From assembly GCA_017381015.1 (NCBI GenBank), contig JAFOCV010000091.1, positions 1 through 62,900 of the forward strand: 62,900 bases of DNA, in the 5' to 3' direction. Shown one piece after another: positions 61,812 to 62,900 of this stretch. Within the stretch, counting starts at the first letter, position 1. Every line of letters starts with the position of its first letter. A model generated the notes under the pieces. It had not been told where the DNA came from and did no database searches. It worked only from the letters and a program-made list of their open reading frames with translations. The stretch is from Bacteroidaceae bacterium (lineage in GTDB: Bacteria > Bacteroidota > Bacteroidia > Bacteroidales > Bacteroidaceae). The translations under genes and the position numbers were made by a program.

Positions 61812-62111
61812 ACGAGGTCGGAATTCACGACCTCAGCCCGTTGGTCACAAAAAGGGAAGTAGACCAGACTCGTTGATGAACGATGGTATCTGCTGAATTC
61901 CGCTTGTGGTGGGGGTGGGACGTTTCGTACCATCCCCCATCCACGACTATAGATGAGGCGGTATTTTACCGCGTCGTCAAACGAGGTCACGTTCAGAACC
62001 TCAACCTGTTGGTCATATAAAGAGGGGAATAGGGACCCGACTCGTTGATGAAAAGCATCTGCTGAATCCGCTAGTAGTAGGGGTGTTCCGTTTTAGGACA
62101 TCCCCCACCTC
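61812..62111. repeat. two-copy structured repeat, 169-bp period
   Basis: Copy 1 (about 61812-61944) and copy 2 (61981-62111) share ACGAGGTC, CAACCTGTTGGTCA-like, GACTCGTTGATGAA, CTGCTGAATCCG and a run of C. Each folds into GAGGTC.../...ACCTC and GGGG-TGN/NCA-CCCC hairpins. Between the copies is a perfect GCGGTA/TACCGC stem (61958-61972). No ORF of note. The rest of 61533-61811 shows nothing I recognise. Confidence 0.65.
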
Positions 62112-62194
62112 CAAACTTTCTGGGCAAAAAAATGCCCCATTTCGGGACAGATTTTAGGTGTGTTTGGTAATGAGGGAGATAGGTTTCAGAGGGG

Positions 62195-62899
62195 TCAGTA
62201 GCGGATGATTTGGACATTAGGGCAGTCCTTGAAGGCGTCTTCATCCACATTGCACCCATTAGGGATGCGCACTTCGGTGAGGCTGGTGCAACCACTGAAT
62301 GCCCATTCTCCAATCTTCGTTACCGATGGTGGGATGGTGATACAAGTGAGGCTGGAGCAACCAGAGAAAGTCGCATTATAATACGCCCCTCCCTTTATCT
62401 CTGTCACCGATGGTGGGATGGAGATGCTTGTGAGACTGGAGCAATCAGAGAATGCCCAGTCCCCAATCTTCGTCACCGATGAAGGGATGATGGTGTTCTC
62501 GCATCCTCGCATCAGTGTATTGCTCTCCGTATGGATTATGGCATTGCAGTCCTCTCTGGAGTCATATGCCTTGTTGTCCTTGGAAACGGAGATGCTCGTG
62601 AGGCTGGAGCAACCATGGAAAGCATATTCCCCAATCTTCGTCACCGATTCTGGGATGGTGATGCTCGTGAGGCTGGAGCAACGATAGAAAGCACTTTCCC
62701 CAATCTCCGTCACCGATGGGGGGATGGAGATACTCGTGAGGCTGGAGCAATCAGAGAAAGCACAGCTCCCAATCTCCGTCACCGATTCTGGGATGGTGAT
62801 GCTCGTGAGGCTGGAGCAACCATCGAAAGCATATCCCCCAATCTTCGTCACCGATTCTGGAATGGTGATGCTCGTGAGGCTCTCGCAACCACAGAAAGC
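62195..62899 (-). CDS. BspA-like leucine-rich repeat protein, C-terminal part
   Basis: The 5' end lies beyond the window; 234 residues are visible. About eight copies of a 23-residue LRR_5 repeat of the form IPESVTEIGSCAFSDCSSLTS, ending GCNVDEDAFKDCPNVQIIRY. Such proteins are usually surface-exposed adhesins in Bacteroidales and other gut or oral bacteria. Repeats are nearly identical at the DNA level (69-bp units), so expansion and contraction are likely. No C-terminal sorting domain is visible. Confidence 0.88.
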   Translation of the reverse strand, partial: AFCGCESLTSITIPESVTKIGGYAFDGCSSLTSITIPESVTEIGSCAFSDCSSLTSISIPPSVTEIGESAFYRCSSLTSITIPESVTKIGEYAFHGCSSLTSISVSKDNKAYDSREDCNAIIHTESNTLMRGCENTIIPSSVTKIGDWAFSDCSSLTSISIPPSVTEIKGGAYYNATFSGCSSLTCITIPPSVTKIGEWAFSGCTSLTEVRIPNGCNVDEDAFKDCPNVQIIRY

Positions 62900-62900
62900 C

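Noticed and set aside
62210..62687. Plus-strand frames opposite the BspA-like gene
   Set aside because: They are antisense translations of the 69-bp leucine-rich repeats.

Overview
The window looks like chromosomal DNA from a Bacteroidales bacterium, most likely of the Prevotellaceae. The basis is: start-proximal promoters of the Bacteroidetes type (TTTG, about 19-20 bp, TAnnTTTG), lipoprotein and Omp85 styles typical of the phylum (a lipidated TamA, 'TamL'), BspA-type leucine-rich repeats, a 'smalltalk' micro-protein, DUF4248 and VirE_N/DUF3987 proteins, and an HECLGH-type dipeptidyl peptidase III. No rRNA, integrase, transposase, terminase, reverse transcriptase or CRISPR array was seen. 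The species cannot be fixed by eye.

Layout. 0-0.9 kb: 3' end of a DUF6261-like gene and a hairpin-rich spacer. 0.9-9.3 kb: secreted protein, then a complete glycine-cleavage set (lplA, gcvT, gcvH, gcvPA, gcvPB, lpdA) that makes, lipoylates and re-oxidises its own H protein. 9.4-17.2 kb: Spy-like protein, pfkA, acyltransferase, rpsA, rnz, a mini-protein with a sorting-domain-like fold, and an ECF sigma/membrane partner/periplasmic protein operon. 17.4-22.4 kb: transglutaminase lipoprotein, tRNA-Asp, threonine aldolase, purA. 21.8-27.3 kb: minus-strand cluster (headless SbcC-like zinc-hook protein, AraC-type regulator, DPP III, AlkD-like protein). 27.5-38.9 kb: hisS, a 42-bp minisatellite, tex, Pif1-like helicase, Dabb protein, DMT transporter, rhodanese lipoprotein, thioesterase, MmcQ/YjbR protein, two-domain esterase. 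39.0-46.3 kb: accessory module. 46.3-53.3 kb: lipoprotein, tRNA-His, folD, ffh, YqiA-like hydrolase, tRNA-fMet, TetR regulator, fabG, rlu. 53.3-62.9 kb: tamB-tamL, nucleotidyltransferase, a structured repeat, and a BspA-like gene cut by the window end.

The accessory module (39.0-46.3 kb) is the least ordinary part. Leftward it encodes a DUF6261-like protein and a 34-residue smalltalk protein. Rightward it encodes a 432-residue unknown, a 109-residue candidate OB-fold protein, a 142-residue unknown, a primase/helicase-like VirE_N-DUF3987 protein and DUF4248. Between the two arms lies an origin-like structure: a perfect 19-bp AT inverted repeat nested inside inverted copies of a doubled CGATTACA motif. 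A 25-nt exact copy of that motif lies inside the primase-like gene. To its left two divergent promoters each lead within about 130 nt to a terminator, suggesting two unannotated small RNAs.

A second theme is repeat-filled spacers. The same few families recur after genes across the whole window: a 9-bp TCTGANTAC array, a 7-bp ATCGCTA array, a 10-bp CTAG array, a GAAAACGG inverted repeat, and a 42-bp minisatellite. In several places they have become protein tails. Several appear at the boundaries of genes in the gcv operon.
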